Of a stretch of DNA of 64,000 bases, positions 12,901 through 23,670 are shown in pieces. The DNA is taken from assembly GCF_004379255.2 (NCBI RefSeq), contig NC_056044.1:5558001-5622000 (forward strand). The letters are read 5' to 3'. A program made the position numbers and the translations under genes. This stretch comes from Salvia splendens. Its lineage: Eukaryota > Streptophyta > Magnoliopsida > Lamiales > Lamiaceae. Below the pieces are notes generated by a model. That model was not told where the DNA came from. It did no database searches and saw only the letters and a list, made by a program, of their open reading frames with translations. Positions within the stretch are counted from its first letter, which is position 1, and the number at the start of each line of letters is the position of its first letter.

Positions 12901-14364
12901 TCAATTTTGCTAAACCACACGTGGGTGTTGGTTGATCTACCTGAAGGTGCGAAACCTCTGGGTTGTAAATGGGTACTTAAAAGAAAATTTATGGCCGATG
13001 GAACAGTGGATAAGTATAAAGCCCGACTAGTAGTAAAGGGTTTTAAACAAAAGGAAGGACATGACTTCTTCGATACATACTCACCTGTAACGAGGATTAC
13101 TTCCATCCGCGTGCTTCTCGCGATTGCTGCATTGCACAATCTTGAGATTCACCAAATGGACGTAAAGACTGCGTTTCTAAATGGTGAACTAGAAGATGAA
13201 ATCTATATGGAACAACCTGAAGGGTTTGTAGTACCTGGACAAGAGAAAAAGGTCTGCAAACTGGTTAAATCCCTCTATGGATTGAAACAAGCGCCATTGC
13301 AATGGCACTTGAAGTTTGATAATGTGATGTTATCAAATGGGTTTAAAATCAACGAGTGTGACAAATGTGTCTACATCAAGAGCACTAATAACGGTCATGT
13401 TATAGTGTGTCTCTACGTTGATGATATGTTAATCTTGGGTAGCAACACTCAAGTAATTAACGATACAAAGGCCATGTTAAAGAGAAACTTTGACATGAAA
13501 GACATGGGTCTAGCCGATGTAATTCTTGGAATGAAGATTCTAAGAACGAATGATGGAATCATCTTAACACAATCACATTATGTTGAGAAGATATTGAATA
13601 AATTCAAAGCCTATGATGGCGCGCCGGTTAAAACTCCAATTGAACTCGACGTTCACTTGAGCAAAAACAAAGGCGAGCCCGTTGCTCAAGAAGAGTATGC
13701 ATGGGTCATCGGGTGCATTATGTACTTGACTAATTGCACTCGACCTGACATTGCTTGTGCCGTGAACAAGTTAAGTCGTTACACGAGCAATCCAAGCAAA
13801 GAGCATTGGAGAGCTCTTGTGAGGGTTTTGAGATATCTAAAACATACTCAAAATCATGGGATACTCTTCTCGAGATACCCCCCGGTACTTGAAGGGTACT
13901 GTGATGCCAATTGGATATCTGATAATAGAGACTCACTTTCGACAAGTGGATACGTCTTTACTATTGGGGGTGGTGCTGTATCGTGGAAATCCACAAAACA
14001 GACCTGTATAGTCCGATCAACAATGGAATCGGAGTTCATTGCCTTGGATAAGGCTGGTGAGGAAGCCGAGTGGCTTAAGAACTTCCTTGAAGACATTCCA
14101 TGTTGGTCTAAGCCAGTGCCACCAGTGCTGATCCACTGCGATAGCCAAGCAACTATTGGAAGGGCAAACAATGGCTTCTATAACGGTAAGTCTCGACATA
14201 TACGTCGACGACATAACACCGTGAGACATTTGATCACAACAGGGGTGATTACAATTGACTATGTGAAGTCAATAGATAATCTAGCGGATCTGCTAACCAA
14301 AGGGTTAAACCGTGATCAAATGAATAAGTTGCTAGAGGGAATGGGTTTGAAATCCACAAACTAA
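9952..14364 (+). CDS. Copia gag-pol polyprotein, uninterrupted (1470 aa)
   Basis: This is one continuous frame with its first ATG at 9952. A Gly/Asn/Thr-rich N terminus with repeated [13 protein letters not shown] units (about residues 50-130) precedes Gag ([12 protein letters not shown]). Next come a CCHC zinc knuckle near residue 396 ([14 protein letters not shown]), an aspartic protease motif DTGATAHV near 454, and the integrase zinc region (H..H..CEIC near 623). The integrase D-D-E residues lie near 652, 714 and 749 ([23 protein letters not shown]). Reverse transcriptase has YVDDM near 1156. RNase H carries DANW near 1318 and ESEF near 1359. The order protease, integrase, RT, RNase H defines Copia. 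No stop or frameshift was found, so the element may be competent. It is transcribed from the 5' LTR and the polyprotein would be self-processed. Confidence 0.96.
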   Translation: MSTESNTAAATTTSAIPSTMATTGPVNTSTIPSMMPTPSFPAASSTVPWVWDNPFGASTGSTFGGSVGSTFSGSFGSFNGSSVGAFGLNTGVGSSGINTNVGGTMPNTNVGGTMPNTNMGGSMPNQVVGSFGGNGIGSFNGPSAAPMAPRMMPPAEKPPKFGGSDFKRWYQKMLFYLTTLGVANFLTENEPPAPSDQETRLEVMADYEAWRKGDYLCKNFILSALDDSLYNVYSNVTTSKQMWENLEKKYSIDNAAGTEQVVASKFMDYKMVDSRPVMEQVQELQMIIHSLVAEGMTLPDKFLRCTIIDKLPPSWKDFKSYLKHKRKQMTLEDLIVKLRIEADVRKSDQKAKGFTPNEAKANLLERGGPSNKRPRPNRPNDKGKGKQPSKKFEGDCYKCGKQGHFAKDCRSKKKKPAAHIVEKEFKDWDENDLIAVVTEEVNLVNNNNGGWYIDTGATAHVCSDRSKFASYTAVEGRKINMGNQASSEVLGVGNVILMMTSGLTITLKDVLHVPDIRKNLVSGSILVNKGFKLVFESDRFVLYKFGKSLGKGYVTDGLFKLSVATRSVAKPLANNNKASTSSYLTESSNLWHCRLGHVNSKAIKRLVNLDLLKANEVDNQDKCEICLEAKMTKLPFHSVERSTKPLELIHTDVCDLKMVQTRGGKKYFITFIDDCTRYCYIYLLRSKDEAIEAFKNYKNEVENQLGCKIKMIRSDRGREYVAPLEELCNASGIIHQTTAPYSPQSNGVAERKNRTLKEMMNALLLTSGLPHNMWGEAVLTANYILNKIPLKGKDVTPYELWKGRKSSYKYLKVWGCLAKVMVPPPKEVTIGPKTVDGIFIGYALNSSAYRFVVHKSEISTITVGTTIESRNAVFLENTFPCKDKEKVVTNSETRIEEKATSSKPVEEEATSSKSADAEPESRKRARPDPNDTVLRRGNRVRTPKTFGPDYIAFMLDEEPTSIKVAFDGPDGLHWKEAVQSEIDSILLNHTWVLVDLPEGAKPLGCKWVLKRKFMADGTVDKYKARLVVKGFKQKEGHDFFDTYSPVTRITSIRVLLAIAALHNLEIHQMDVKTAFLNGELEDEIYMEQPEGFVVPGQEKKVCKLVKSLYGLKQAPLQWHLKFDNVMLSNGFKINECDKCVYIKSTNNGHVIVCLYVDDMLILGSNTQVINDTKAMLKRNFDMKDMGLADVILGMKILRTNDGIILTQSHYVEKILNKFKAYDGAPVKTPIELDVHLSKNKGEPVAQEEYAWVIGCIMYLTNCTRPDIACAVNKLSRYTSNPSKEHWRALVRVLRYLKHTQNHGILFSRYPPVLEGYCDANWISDNRDSLSTSGYVFTIGGGAVSWKSTKQTCIVRSTMESEFIALDKAGEEAEWLKNFLEDIPCWSKPVPPVLIHCDSQATIGRANNGFYNGKSRHIRRRHNTVRHLITTGVITIDYVKSIDNLADLLTKGLNRDQMNKLLEGMGLKSTN

Positions 14365-14925
14365 AGAATTATCATAGTGGTAACCCAACCATGATGACTG
14401 GAGATCCCAAGAACTTGGTTCTAAGGGACAACTAAGCCATGAGAGTTCAAGAGAAACACTCAACTATATCTATTCCCTAAGAGCAATAGAGTGTTGGAGA
14501 ACTTGCCTTGTGGTAAAGGCTAAGTCTATGACTTTTAATGATTCTTAAGGATCTCAAAGAGATGGAATTCTCAAAGAGACCAAGTATGGCAAGGTACTTG
14601 ACTAAGAATCACCTATGTAAGTGCGAAGTGTGGTCGCTTCATAAAACGTACTTATGAATCCAAAGTGGTGTCCAAGACCGCAATGGACACAAAACGTGAG
14701 AACGGATGAGGTTGAGGTGTTTAAGCGTTAACACCATTGTCTCGGTACACGCCGTGGGGGATTAGTTCAAAGCATCGCGCTACTAAGCCGCCTGTGTATC
14801 CGATGGTGTCGACTATGGAGGGTTCAAAGTCAACAACTACCTATCCTTATGCTTATATACCTCTCGAGGGTTGAGCTTATGTCTGCATGCATATGCATTT
14901 GGCTATTTCCACTCATGTGGGGGAT
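14365..14925 (+). other. Copia 3' non-coding region and polypurine tract
   Basis: About 550 bp without a coding frame lie between the gag-pol stop and the right LTR. The polypurine tract GTGGGGGA lies at 14917-14924, just before the LTR's TG, and would prime plus-strand DNA synthesis. Confidence 0.8.
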
Positions 14926-16045
14926 TGTAAAAAATCATGGATTAAATATGCCCGGTCAATGGTTTTGACCAAAGAATAAATGTTACGAGACATTTAATTT
15001 TGTGAAATTAAATGATATAGCGTCGATCTACATTTTACGTAGATAAATGTAGTATATTCACTTTCTCAAATCCGATTTCCGGTGAGTGAGAAATAGTGGA
15101 TTAAAGTTGGGCATAATTAGCTTTTAATTAAAGCTTGGAGCATGTGCTTAGGGAATAATTAACTAGTGTTAATTATCCCACATTGGAAGATTAATACATC
15201 TTTAATGTGTTTAAATTAAGTGACTTTATGTTACTTAATAATTATAGTGGATCAAGATGGGTGAAAAAGCCCACACGCGCGCACACGCGCGCGCCGCCGC
15301 CGCCGCCCGCCCCGCCCGAGCCCGAGCCCGTGCTCGTGCTCGTGCTCGTGGGCGCGGGCCTCGGGCCCGAGCCCGAGCCCGATCTCGATCTCGATCTCGA
15401 TCTTGGACTTGGACTTGGACTTGGACTTGGACTTGGATCTTGGCAATTGGTCTTTGGGTGGTCTTTGGGCTTGGGGCTTGGCCCAAACTATTCTCAGCAA
15501 TCCAAGTGGCTTGACACGTCGTCAAGCGAGACACAGTCACGGGTGCCACGTGAGAAATCCACTGGCACACTCCTGCCACACGCCTGTAACCGACGTCGGT
15601 TACGAATTGGCCATGATGAGCCTTCAATGGCTGGTTGACCCTGCATGGTGGCTTGGCCTATAAATAGGCTAGCCATACCACTGCATTAGGACACAACACA
15701 TACACGCATTCTCTGCATAAGCTCTCTCCCTCTCTCTGCATTGTCTTTCTGTCGAAGCTCTGCTCTCTCCTCCATCCAGTTCGCCGGAGCTCTAGTGATT
15801 GCGGTGCTGCATCAATAGAGACGTAGCCGTTTTACCTTTGGGGACGACACGCCAAACCGAAGAGCACTACCGGGGCGTATCTCGTCTTGCGGGAAGAGGC
15901 CTCCTCGACTCGGCTAAACTTAGTTCACGGTTCTTTGTTTCGAATTCTTACGTTGTAATTTTATTTAGTTCAGTTTCTCCTTTTCTTTCTTTTGGGTTGT
16001 ATTACGCCCGGTTTTGTTATCTCTTGTAATCACCAGAAACCAACA
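14926..16045 (+). repeat. Right (3') LTR of the Copia element, 1120 bp
   Basis: It is near-identical to 8770-9865 apart from the GC-rich tract. Here that tract has expanded CTCGTG, GATCTC and GGACTT hexanucleotide runs (15315-15436) and lacks two short segments found in the left LTR. The TATA box is conserved (15658-15669) and the copy ends ACCAACA. Confidence 0.92.
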
Positions 16046-16050
16046 TTTAC

Positions 16051-16376
16051 CATCTTGCTCAATGATCATATGTAACAAATTTGAATTAGACCTCAACGAA
16101 ACTCTTATGTACTTCCTCCGTTCCATAATAGATATCACACTTTTCTTTTAAGTTTGTCACACAAAAGATATCACATTTTATTTTTTGAAAAAACTCTCTC
16201 TCACACATTAATATAAATATACTATTTTCACTCTTTACCTAACACACAAAATAAAATCACCTAAAATCTGGTTCTAATTTCAATGTGTACTATATTCAAC
16301 AAATTCCCGAAATGGATATAAATATTTAAATGTAAAAAATATTTGTGTTCTCTGGCAGTTGGTGGATAAGCAGCAA
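16051..16376. mobile_element. Probable MITE remnant with CTCCGT-type terminus
   Basis: A start such as TACTTCCTCCGTTCCATAAT near 16110, followed by ATATCACACTTTTCTTTT, resembles one end of common plant MITEs whose ends read CTCCGTCCC. No matching inverted right end was found before the next element at 16380, so it is truncated or diverged. There is no gene. Confidence 0.4.
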
Positions 16377-17508
16377 TAAGAGCATCAGCAACGGAGCATC
16401 AAAACCGCGACGCCGATTTTTCGCCGATGCCGGTTCTGACGCCGAACCATTGCGACCGGCGTCGGTGAAATCAGCGTCAATTTCGGCGTACCCATGCCGA
16501 TTCGTGTGGTGACACCGGTTCTAACGCCGATCCTCACGGCGCCATTGTAGGCCCCGGATCGGCGTCAGACCGGCGTCAGAATTTAATTATTTTTTTTTCG
16601 AAAACACTATATATACGCGCTTTGGACGTCATTTTCATTCGCACCACTTGTTTTAACGAGTACTCTCTATATCTTTCTTTCTGTACAAGATCAATTTAAG
16701 AAATGAGTAATGTCGGTGGTAGTGGTGGTGGTAGTGATGGGGATGTTGATGAGTACGAGCGTATGCTGAACGAAGAGCTAGATGCCTATACGAGTCGTGA
16801 GGTTGATCGATCGATGCAGAGTTATATGCAGCCGCCGTTACCTCGCCCACGACCAGTTGTCCGCCGTCGACAAGTGGTTAATCGTGATCATGTAGCTGCA
16901 CATCAGCGCCTGTTCACAGATTACTTCGCAGAGGAGCCGCATTTTAACGCCAACCATTTCAGGCGTCGTTTTAGGATGAGGCGGGACTTGTTTATGCGTA
17001 TTGTTAACGGCGTAGGATGAGGCGGGACTTATTTATGCGTATTGTTAACGGCGTCGCCGCCGCCAACGTACGAGGTGGGGTACCTCACGATGAAGAAGCC
17101 CTCCTCCAAGCACATGCCGACATGCGTCAGACGGAGGCTCATATTCGACTCCAAAATTATTTAATTGAAGAGTTGTGGACGCGGAGGATTGGAAGGCATT
17201 AGTTTTTATTTAAATTTATGTAATTTTTTTAAATGTATATTTTTAAAACTATTGCACTTTTTGAAATTTTAATAGTATTATTCAATTTTCCTGTATTTAT
17301 CTAGTAAATTAAATTCCGTATGTTGCTACAATTGTAAATTAAATTTATATAATTGTTATTAGTGATGTGGATAGGCTATGTGAGGGCTATTTGATGTCCA
17401 GTTGCATGTGCAGATGATGTGGCAGGAGGATTTTAGTGCTGGATGATGTGGCAGTGGGAAGGCTATGTGAGGGCTATGGGAGGTCCTAGACCATTGTGGA
17501 TGCTCTAA
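16377..17508 (+). mobile_element. PIF/Harbinger element, internally deleted
   Basis: The element spans 16380-17505. Its ends are inverted (GAGCATCAGCAACGG at the left; CCATTGTGGATGCTC at the right, complementary to GAGCATCCACAATGG). Both sides carry the 3-bp duplication TAA (16377-16379 and 17506-17508), typical of PIF/Harbinger. It holds the first and last parts of a transposase gene with the central catalytic region missing, so it is non-autonomous. Confidence 0.85.
16703..17202 (+). pseudogene. Harbinger transposase remnant (N and C termini only)
   Basis: An ATG at 16703 opens an acidic, Gly/Ser-rich N terminus leading to HFRRRFRMRRDLFMRIVNG, the conserved entry to plant Harbinger (DDE_Tnp_4/ALP1-like) transposases. 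A 41-bp tandem duplication (16973-17013 and 17014-17054, one mismatch) shifts the frame and stops translation near 17020. The second copy reopens a frame that ends as RQTEAHIRLQNYLIEELW, a typical transposase C terminus, with a stop at 17202. The DDE core is absent, so the product cannot be catalytic. Confidence 0.8.
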
Positions 17509-18009
17509 ACAGGCTTAAACTCTCTTACCAAACTCCCTCAATCGTACCATACAACCATCTCTCTCTAAGGCCACCAGCAACGCGTTACGCGGGTGGGTCG
17601 TATCCCGTTACGGGACGGCGGCGTGACGCGTTGCCGCGCCCCGTCTCGTCCCCAGCCGTCCCCCATTCTGTTCCGCCGTGACGAAACGCGAGACAGCTCA
17701 CCACGCGCCGAGGCGACATGGCGCGCTCCCAGGCCATGCGTGACGCCCACTCGCCGTCCCGCGAGTGGGCATCGTCACGCTGACGCAATAATTCATTTTT
17801 TTTTAAAATTCGAATTAAATAAAAATAAAAAATAAAATAAAAAATGTGAAATGGTAATATTACCGTTAATAGCCGGTTTTCCTTATTTTTTTTTTTTTTT
17901 ACTCTATAAATACTCCTAATTCATCCTCATTTCACACACTACTACACATCTATTCTTCCCAAATCATCTTCATTTCCCCTCCAATTTTCATCTAACATCT
18001 CATCACAAA

Positions 18010-19627
18010 ATGTCCGGCGACGGAAACTCCGGCGGTGGCAGCTCCGGCGGGTGGGATGTCAACGCGTTCGGCGACTGGGGGAGCATGTACAACACATTGG
18101 GTGGTTCCGGTTCGTCGACGCCGGGGGGTTACCAACCACCCAATTTTGATGTTGATGCATATGCCCGTCCCTCCGCCCCGCGGTATTCGCAGGGATTATC
18201 CCAGATTCGGGAGGATTATCCGGTTCAACCCACTCCGGAAGAAGGCCGAGGTGGGGGAAGCTCCAGGGCGGAGGCCGGGGAGGAGGAGGAGGATGAGGAT
18301 CTAGGCCGGCATCCGTACGGCCCCAAAGAAACGCTAGCGGTGTACAACGCCTGGATTAGCGTCACATACGATCTCATCGGCGAGAATCAACAACCCCGGA
18401 GGTGTTTCTGGGAAAAGGTCACCGAGGCCTACCACGAGATTAAGCCGAAAAAGACCCGCCGCCGCACATATAAGATGCTCCGCGCTCACTTTGACTGAGT
18501 CGACAGAGAGGTCAAACGATTTCTGCGCCATCCACAAGAATGAAGCGGCTCATTACCAAAGCGGAGCCACGGGAGCCGACATTCTGAGGTCGGCTTTGCG
18601 GGTCTACTACGACGACACCGGCAAACAATTCAAATATGTTGATGTTTGGGAGGTCGTCAAGGACGAGGAAAGGTGGGCCGGCGGTGTGCGGTCCAGCACG
18701 GGCTCGACGTCGAAGCGCACGAAGCACACGACGAGTGGCCAATACTCGTCTGGTGACGGTTCGGGCAGCGGGCCACAAGAGTTTGCCTCGCAGGAGGTTG
18801 AGACCCCGGCAGACGATGCCGGGGGATCCTCCCGTGGGCGCCGTGGGCCGCAAGGGAGAAATGCGGCGAAGGCGGCTAGAGGGAGGAAGGGCATAGCAGA
18901 ATCAAGCCAGGCGGGCTCGGGCTCGGGTCCCCCCAACTTAGGGGTGTGCATTCGGGTTTCGGTTCGGTTTTTTACCAAAACCGAAAAACCGAATTTAGTT
19001 CAAAATCCAAACCGAACCGAACCCGAAAAACCGAAAAACCGAAACCAAAAAACCGAAAACCGAACTTAAAAAGCCGAAAAACCTGAAAAAAATAAATATA
19101 ATATGAATATATATTTATATATGTGTATTTTATTTTATTTTATATATACTAATAGAATATTTATATATAATATAAAATTAATAATACATATAATATATAT
19201 TATATAGTAGAATATACTAAAAGAATATATATTATATATAATATAATATATTAAATTAATAGAATATATATATAATTCGGTTTTTCGGTTTTTCGATTTT
19301 TTTCTTCGCCCGAATCTAACCGAAAAATCGAAATTTTTTTATTTTTAAAACCGAACCGAAAAACCGAAAAAATCGAACCGAATTTCAAAATTCGATTTGG
19401 TTCGGTTCGGATATTCGGTTTCCGGTTTTTTTGCTCACCCCTACCCCAACTCCTTTATGGCCATGTACATGACCGTCACAATGGCGGACACTTCCCGCTT
19501 TATGTCCTCTCAATACCAAGCCTAGCATAACGAAGTTGCGTTTATGGCGGCACAACTTGGCATTCCGCCTCCTCATGGTTTCAGTGCACCTCCACCGCCT
19601 TCGGGGGATGATTCGCAGGCGGAGTAG
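18010..19627 (+). pseudogene. Harbinger ORF1 (Myb/NAM-associated type), broken
   Basis: The frame starts at ATG 18010 with a Gly/Ser-rich segment, then an acidic stretch and a Myb/SANT-like domain (W..VT..Y, FWEKVTEAYHEIKPKKTRR). It reaches TGA at 18496-18498, in the segment where relatives continue with VDREVKRF. A single-base frameshift then moves the homology to a frame reading FCAIHKNEAAHYQSGA and a Ser/Gly-rich tail. A 505-bp element interrupts the tail at 18939. Removing that element plus one 8-bp duplication restores the same frame, which then meets a TAG at 19523 and ends as GDDSQAE at 19627. Related ORF1 proteins bind DNA and assist the Harbinger transposase. This copy has at least two stops, one frameshift and one insertion. 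Confidence 0.8.
18931..19451. mobile_element. hAT-like MITE, 505 bp, with 8-bp target duplication
   Basis: The element spans 18939-19443 with perfect 8-bp terminal inverted repeats TAGGGGTG / CACCCCTA. The 8-bp target duplication CCCCAACT is present on both sides (18931-18938 and 19444-19451). The ends are packed with CGGTTTTTCGGTT-like subterminal repeats in both orientations around an AT-rich core, and there is no coding sequence. Eight-base duplications and TAGGG-type ends are typical of hAT elements. Confidence 0.9.
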
Positions 19628-19968
19628 TTTTTTTTATTTTCTGTAAATTGTATTTTAAATTATGTCATTTTTTATTTTTTTAGAATTTTAATTATGTCTT
19701 TTTTTTTATTTTTTTAAATTTTAAATTGTATTTTTTATGTTGTAATTTTATTTTTATTTTTAATGAGGTGTGTTTTTTTTTAATTGAATTTGGTTGGAAT
19801 TAAAAATAAAAAATAAAATTGAATGAATAGTAATTTAAGGAATGATTAAGGGACGAAGGTTGTCTCCCCTAATTAAGGGATGGAGTAAAAAAGTACGTTG
19901 AGACCCGCAAATAGTAATTGAAGGGACGGTGTCGTGGATGTCCTGAAAATCACAAATAATCAGCAGAG

Positions 19969-22900
19969 ATGAAGACGGTGTGTGTAACAGGAGCATCAGG
20001 CTACGTTGCTTCTTGGCTAGTCAAACTCCTGCTCCGGCGCGGCTACACTGTCAATGCATCTGTTCGTGATACCAGTTACTTCAATCATACCCTTGACTAT
20101 TTGCTTTTCAACATCTCTGCTCCTATTTACATTGTTTTCCACTTCACTTTATTTCTGGATTCACTTTATTTTTCATATCACATTTTTAATTACCCTTATT
20201 GTTTCTCTGAACCGAATTCGACTAGTCTTTGCCCTAACTTTTGCGAGGTTAATTAGTGCAGAGAGTGGTTTTACTGTATTTTGCCTTAATCTGTATGTTT
20301 CCACGAAGCGAGCTGGCAACAGATCAATAAAGTAGCTGAAGCTTCTCAATTAATCAAATTGCTCTAGATCCTGTAGTTCAGCGGTGATCTTCGCCAAGTT
20401 AATTAATCTTGAGTATTAGGAGTACTATTTGAGATAAATTAGATTAAATGATGCAGGATGGCTCCACTCCTTGTTTAAATTTCTATGACCTTTCCTTTGA
20501 GCTACGAACATGGACTGTGATGATTCATTGCATAGAACTTCACCTTTGGGATCTTAAGGAGTTACCATAAGTTTAAAATAGATTTTAAGCCATGAAACAG
20601 AAGTTAGATAGAACTGGTATGTGGTATTGATAACCTCTATGATGTTTGTTTTCTTGTATATATTGATTGATATTGCCAATGGAAACCATGTTTAGTTTTA
20701 AGGTGGACATATTTATAAGGCAGATAATCCAAAGAAGACTCAACACCTACTCGAACTTGATGGGGCAAAGGAGAGACTTAATTTGATTAAAGCAGATCTT
20801 CTGGAAGAAGGCTCATTTGATGCTGTAGTTGACGGATGCGATGGTGTTTTTCATACTGCATCCCCATTTTTCATTGGAACCAATGATCCACAGGTTTTCC
20901 AAGTTTTCATTTTGGAGGACATTGAATAGAGAATCTAAAGGATATTTGAATTAAGTAAAACTCCTAGAAAATAAGCCTTTTATACTCGTCATAAATGAAT
21001 TGGACGTTCTTGTTATATTTTGGTTCACAAATTTTTTTTTTCAAACTTCACTATATTCAGCTAAACTTTTGTCACTTTGACTCACTTCCTTCAGGCAGAT
21101 TTGATTGATCCTGCATTAAAAGGGACACTCAATGTGCTTGGATCATGTGCAAGGACACCATCCATCAAAAGGGTTGTTTTAACATCTTCCATAGCTGCAG
21201 TTTTTGCCAATGGCAGACCTCGAACACCTGAAGTTGTAGTTGATGAGACTTGGTGGTCTGACCCAGACTTTTGCAAAACGATGCAGGTCAGTTGCTCCCT
21301 CCCATATATATATGTATAGGAGATGTATTGGGAGGGAATGACAATAGTAAGAGAGGAATTGGAATCATTTTTAGCTTTCTGATCATAAAGATCTACGGTG
21401 GATGCATTTTTCCTGTGAGAATTGATTTTTTGCTTGAGAAAGAGAATGACGAACAAGCACATTAAATCAACTAACAAGCACACAAAACATGAAATGAATG
21501 AACAAATATAAAATATTCGCTGCTAATGAGATTCAAACAGAAGAGCTGCATTAATTCAATAAAGATATGCCTTCACCCGTGGATCTTTCTGATCAAAGAT
21601 CTGAAAATAATTCTCATTTCTTTCGTACTTTTGTCATTCACCCAAACGTATATAAGGGTGAGTTAAGATAAAAACTTTATTATAGTGATAATGTGAGAAC
21701 ACTCGCACTCAACGTGTATATATCCAAATCTGGGTCACACATTTTGTTCATGTGGCATACGGAAAACACGAAAACTTCCCTTTTCGTACCAAAAACGCAT
21801 AGGGATATTTTTCCTATAGTTATACAAAAATATGCATAAGCTCGAGATCCGTGTGAATTTAATGATGCACCTGTGCGCTTTTTCACCTGGAACAACTATT
21901 CTCATGTTACATCTTTTTGTTTTTAATACTAAAAGGCCCTGCAGGTGTCTCGTTTCTAACATGCCACGTGAACAAAATTTATGGTTCAGATTCAGATATA
22001 TAAGTACTACCTAAGAAGGGGCATCTACATGATCTCACTCTTAAATGATATAGGGTTGGGTTATTATAAGAACACCTATTAGGTTTGGAATTACGATTTA
22101 CGAACCAAATCTAACCGCTAAATAAATTAGATTTGACAGATACGATTAATCTTGGATAGAAAGTTAACAGTTAATGGCAGAAATTTTTGTACTATGTATC
22201 TTGGCTTAATACTTGTTGACTTCTTGTGCCCGTTGTTATTGACATTTGATAACTTCACTTTTTGGTGGATGTTCATGGACCGTTACGTTCTTCACTACTA
22301 TGTTTGTCATTAGCAATGGTATATGCTTTCAAAGACATTGGCCGAAGATGCTGCATGGAAATTTGTGAAAGAGAAAGGTATCGACATGGTTGCAATAAAC
22401 CCTTCTATGGTAATCGGTCCGCTCCTGCAGCCAACTCTCAACACAAGTTCTACTTCAATTTTAAACTTGATAAATGGTATGTCTATCCAGTTGATACTTC
22501 AACTATATAAGTCTTCCTTGCTATCTCTTTTGTATTATCATGTGCTAATGAGTTCAATGAATTATGATTTATAAGTTATACCACTAATCAAAATCATCCC
22601 TTCCTCAATTTCGTTTTGAAACTTATAGCTTAACATTAAGTAGAAATTTCGATCGATTAGTCACGTTACTGAGATTGCTCAATAAGCTTCGTACACCAGA
22701 ACACTCTTGATTGCTGAGAATCCTAGTGTCTGGTATTTTTGTTACTGAAGTGGGATGAATGAACTTTTGCGTTCCTAATCTTGGCCTGTCTTGTTGAAAA
22801 ATATATATACAGGTGCGGAAACGTATCAAAATGCCGTAGTTGGATGGGTGGATGTACGAGATGTTGCCAACGCGCACATTTTGGCTTTCGAGGACCCTGC

Positions 22901-23670
22901 AGCTAATGGAAGATACTGCACAGTGGGGAGAGTTGCACACTACTCAGAATTGGTGAAGATATTACAAGAACTCGATCCTACTTTGCATCTTCCTGAAAAG
23001 TAAGTTCTTGATTTCAACTCGATATATTACACTACATACCTTCTGGTGTTAAGTAAGCAGTCTCATTGACTATGTGACTGTCTGCGTCTACTCTCTGCAT
23101 GGTTTTTTTCATGTTAATTTGTTTGGCGTTTGAAGCCAATGTCACCAAATTGAACCTAAATTTAACTGAACCTTGTTACGTTCTTTGTCAAGCTCTCATA
23201 ATATGTAGCTTGAGCTTCTTATGCTTCTTCCACTCAATAATTAGAGGATGGTGTAGGACAAATATAGCCTAGTCCATACGTCACAAAGAATTGGGAAATT
23301 AGGTTTCTAGCTATAAGGGTGCTTCATATTGTGTTCCTTCTTCACTTATTTATACACGGATTCTAAGCTGACTACGAAGCGTAGCCTAGTTGGTTGTAAG
23401 TTGGGGTTTGAGTCATCATAAGGGGGGCTAGTGGAAGATTTTTCATTTAGTTGCTACTTGCTAACTGCAATGCTGCTTAGAACTGATATGGCTTTCGTTT
23501 GACGTGGAAATTTTACGAGCAGGCGTGCGGATGACAAGCCTTTGATGCCTACATATCAGGTTTCGAAGGAAAGAGCAAAAAGCCTAGGCGTTGAGTTCAC
23601 CCCTCTTGAAGAAACCCTCAAGCTAACTGTTGAAAGCTTGAAGGAGAAGGGCTTCTTTAAACCTGCCTAA
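19969..23670 (+). CDS. NADP-dependent CAD/phenylacetaldehyde-reductase-like enzyme (SDR108E)
   Basis: Six exons give 328 residues: 19969-20074, 20703-20893, 21095-21286, 22314-22476, 22813-22999 and 23523-23670. The N-terminal [14 protein letters not shown] (residues 6-19) is the Rossmann NADP-binding motif. The catalytic residues are Ser near 131 (LTSSIAAV) and Tyr166-Lys170 (WYMLSK). Length and motifs fit the extended short-chain dehydrogenase group that includes dihydroflavonol reductase, cinnamoyl-CoA reductase and phenylacetaldehyde reductase. The canonical cinnamoyl-CoA reductase signature NWYCYGK is replaced by QWYMLSK, so an aldehyde or alcohol dehydrogenase role is more likely than lignin CCR. 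The substrate is not predictable from sequence alone. The enzyme should be cytosolic; no transit peptide is seen. A Harbinger element ends 25 bp upstream, so the leader and promoter are partly transposon-derived. Confidence 0.92.
21287..22313 (+). other. Long intron 3 of the reductase gene
   Basis: This 1027-bp intron separates the catalytic Ser and Tyr exons. It is longer than most of its neighbours and holds only chance frames. No clear transposon termini were recognised. Confidence 0.5.

Larger units (their letters stand above)
8765..16050 (+). mobile_element. Complete Copia LTR retrotransposon with target-site duplication
   Basis: The element runs from 8770 to 16045. It is bounded by two LTRs that start TG and end CA, and both sides carry the same 5-bp duplication TTTAC (8765-8769 and 16046-16050). 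The interior has a putative primer-binding region, one continuous gag-pol frame, about 550 bp of non-coding 3' sequence and a polypurine tract before the right LTR. The LTRs differ at only about nine aligned bases plus length changes in a low-complexity tract, so insertion looks recent. It carries every domain needed for autonomy. It sits within 4 kb upstream of the reductase gene. Confidence 0.95.
17566..19946 (+). mobile_element. PIF/Harbinger element carrying ORF1, with a nested hAT-like MITE
   Basis: The left end (GGCCACCAGCAACGCG, from 17569) and right end (ending at 19943, complement GGACATCCACGACACC) form an imperfect inverted repeat. The flanks are TAA and TGA, an imperfect 3-bp duplication. 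It encodes a broken Myb/NAM-associated ORF1 but no transposase. A 505-bp hAT-like MITE has inserted inside. The right end lies 25 bp before the start codon of the downstream reductase gene. Confidence 0.7.

Noticed and set aside
15207..15638. Open frames on both strands in the Copia LTR GC-rich tract
   Set aside because: They are low-complexity translations of hexanucleotide repeats that differ between the two LTRs.
22262..22510. Alternative frame across reductase exon 4
   Set aside because: The frame shared with the catalytic YMLSK motif and correct phase is the real exon; this is its shadow.
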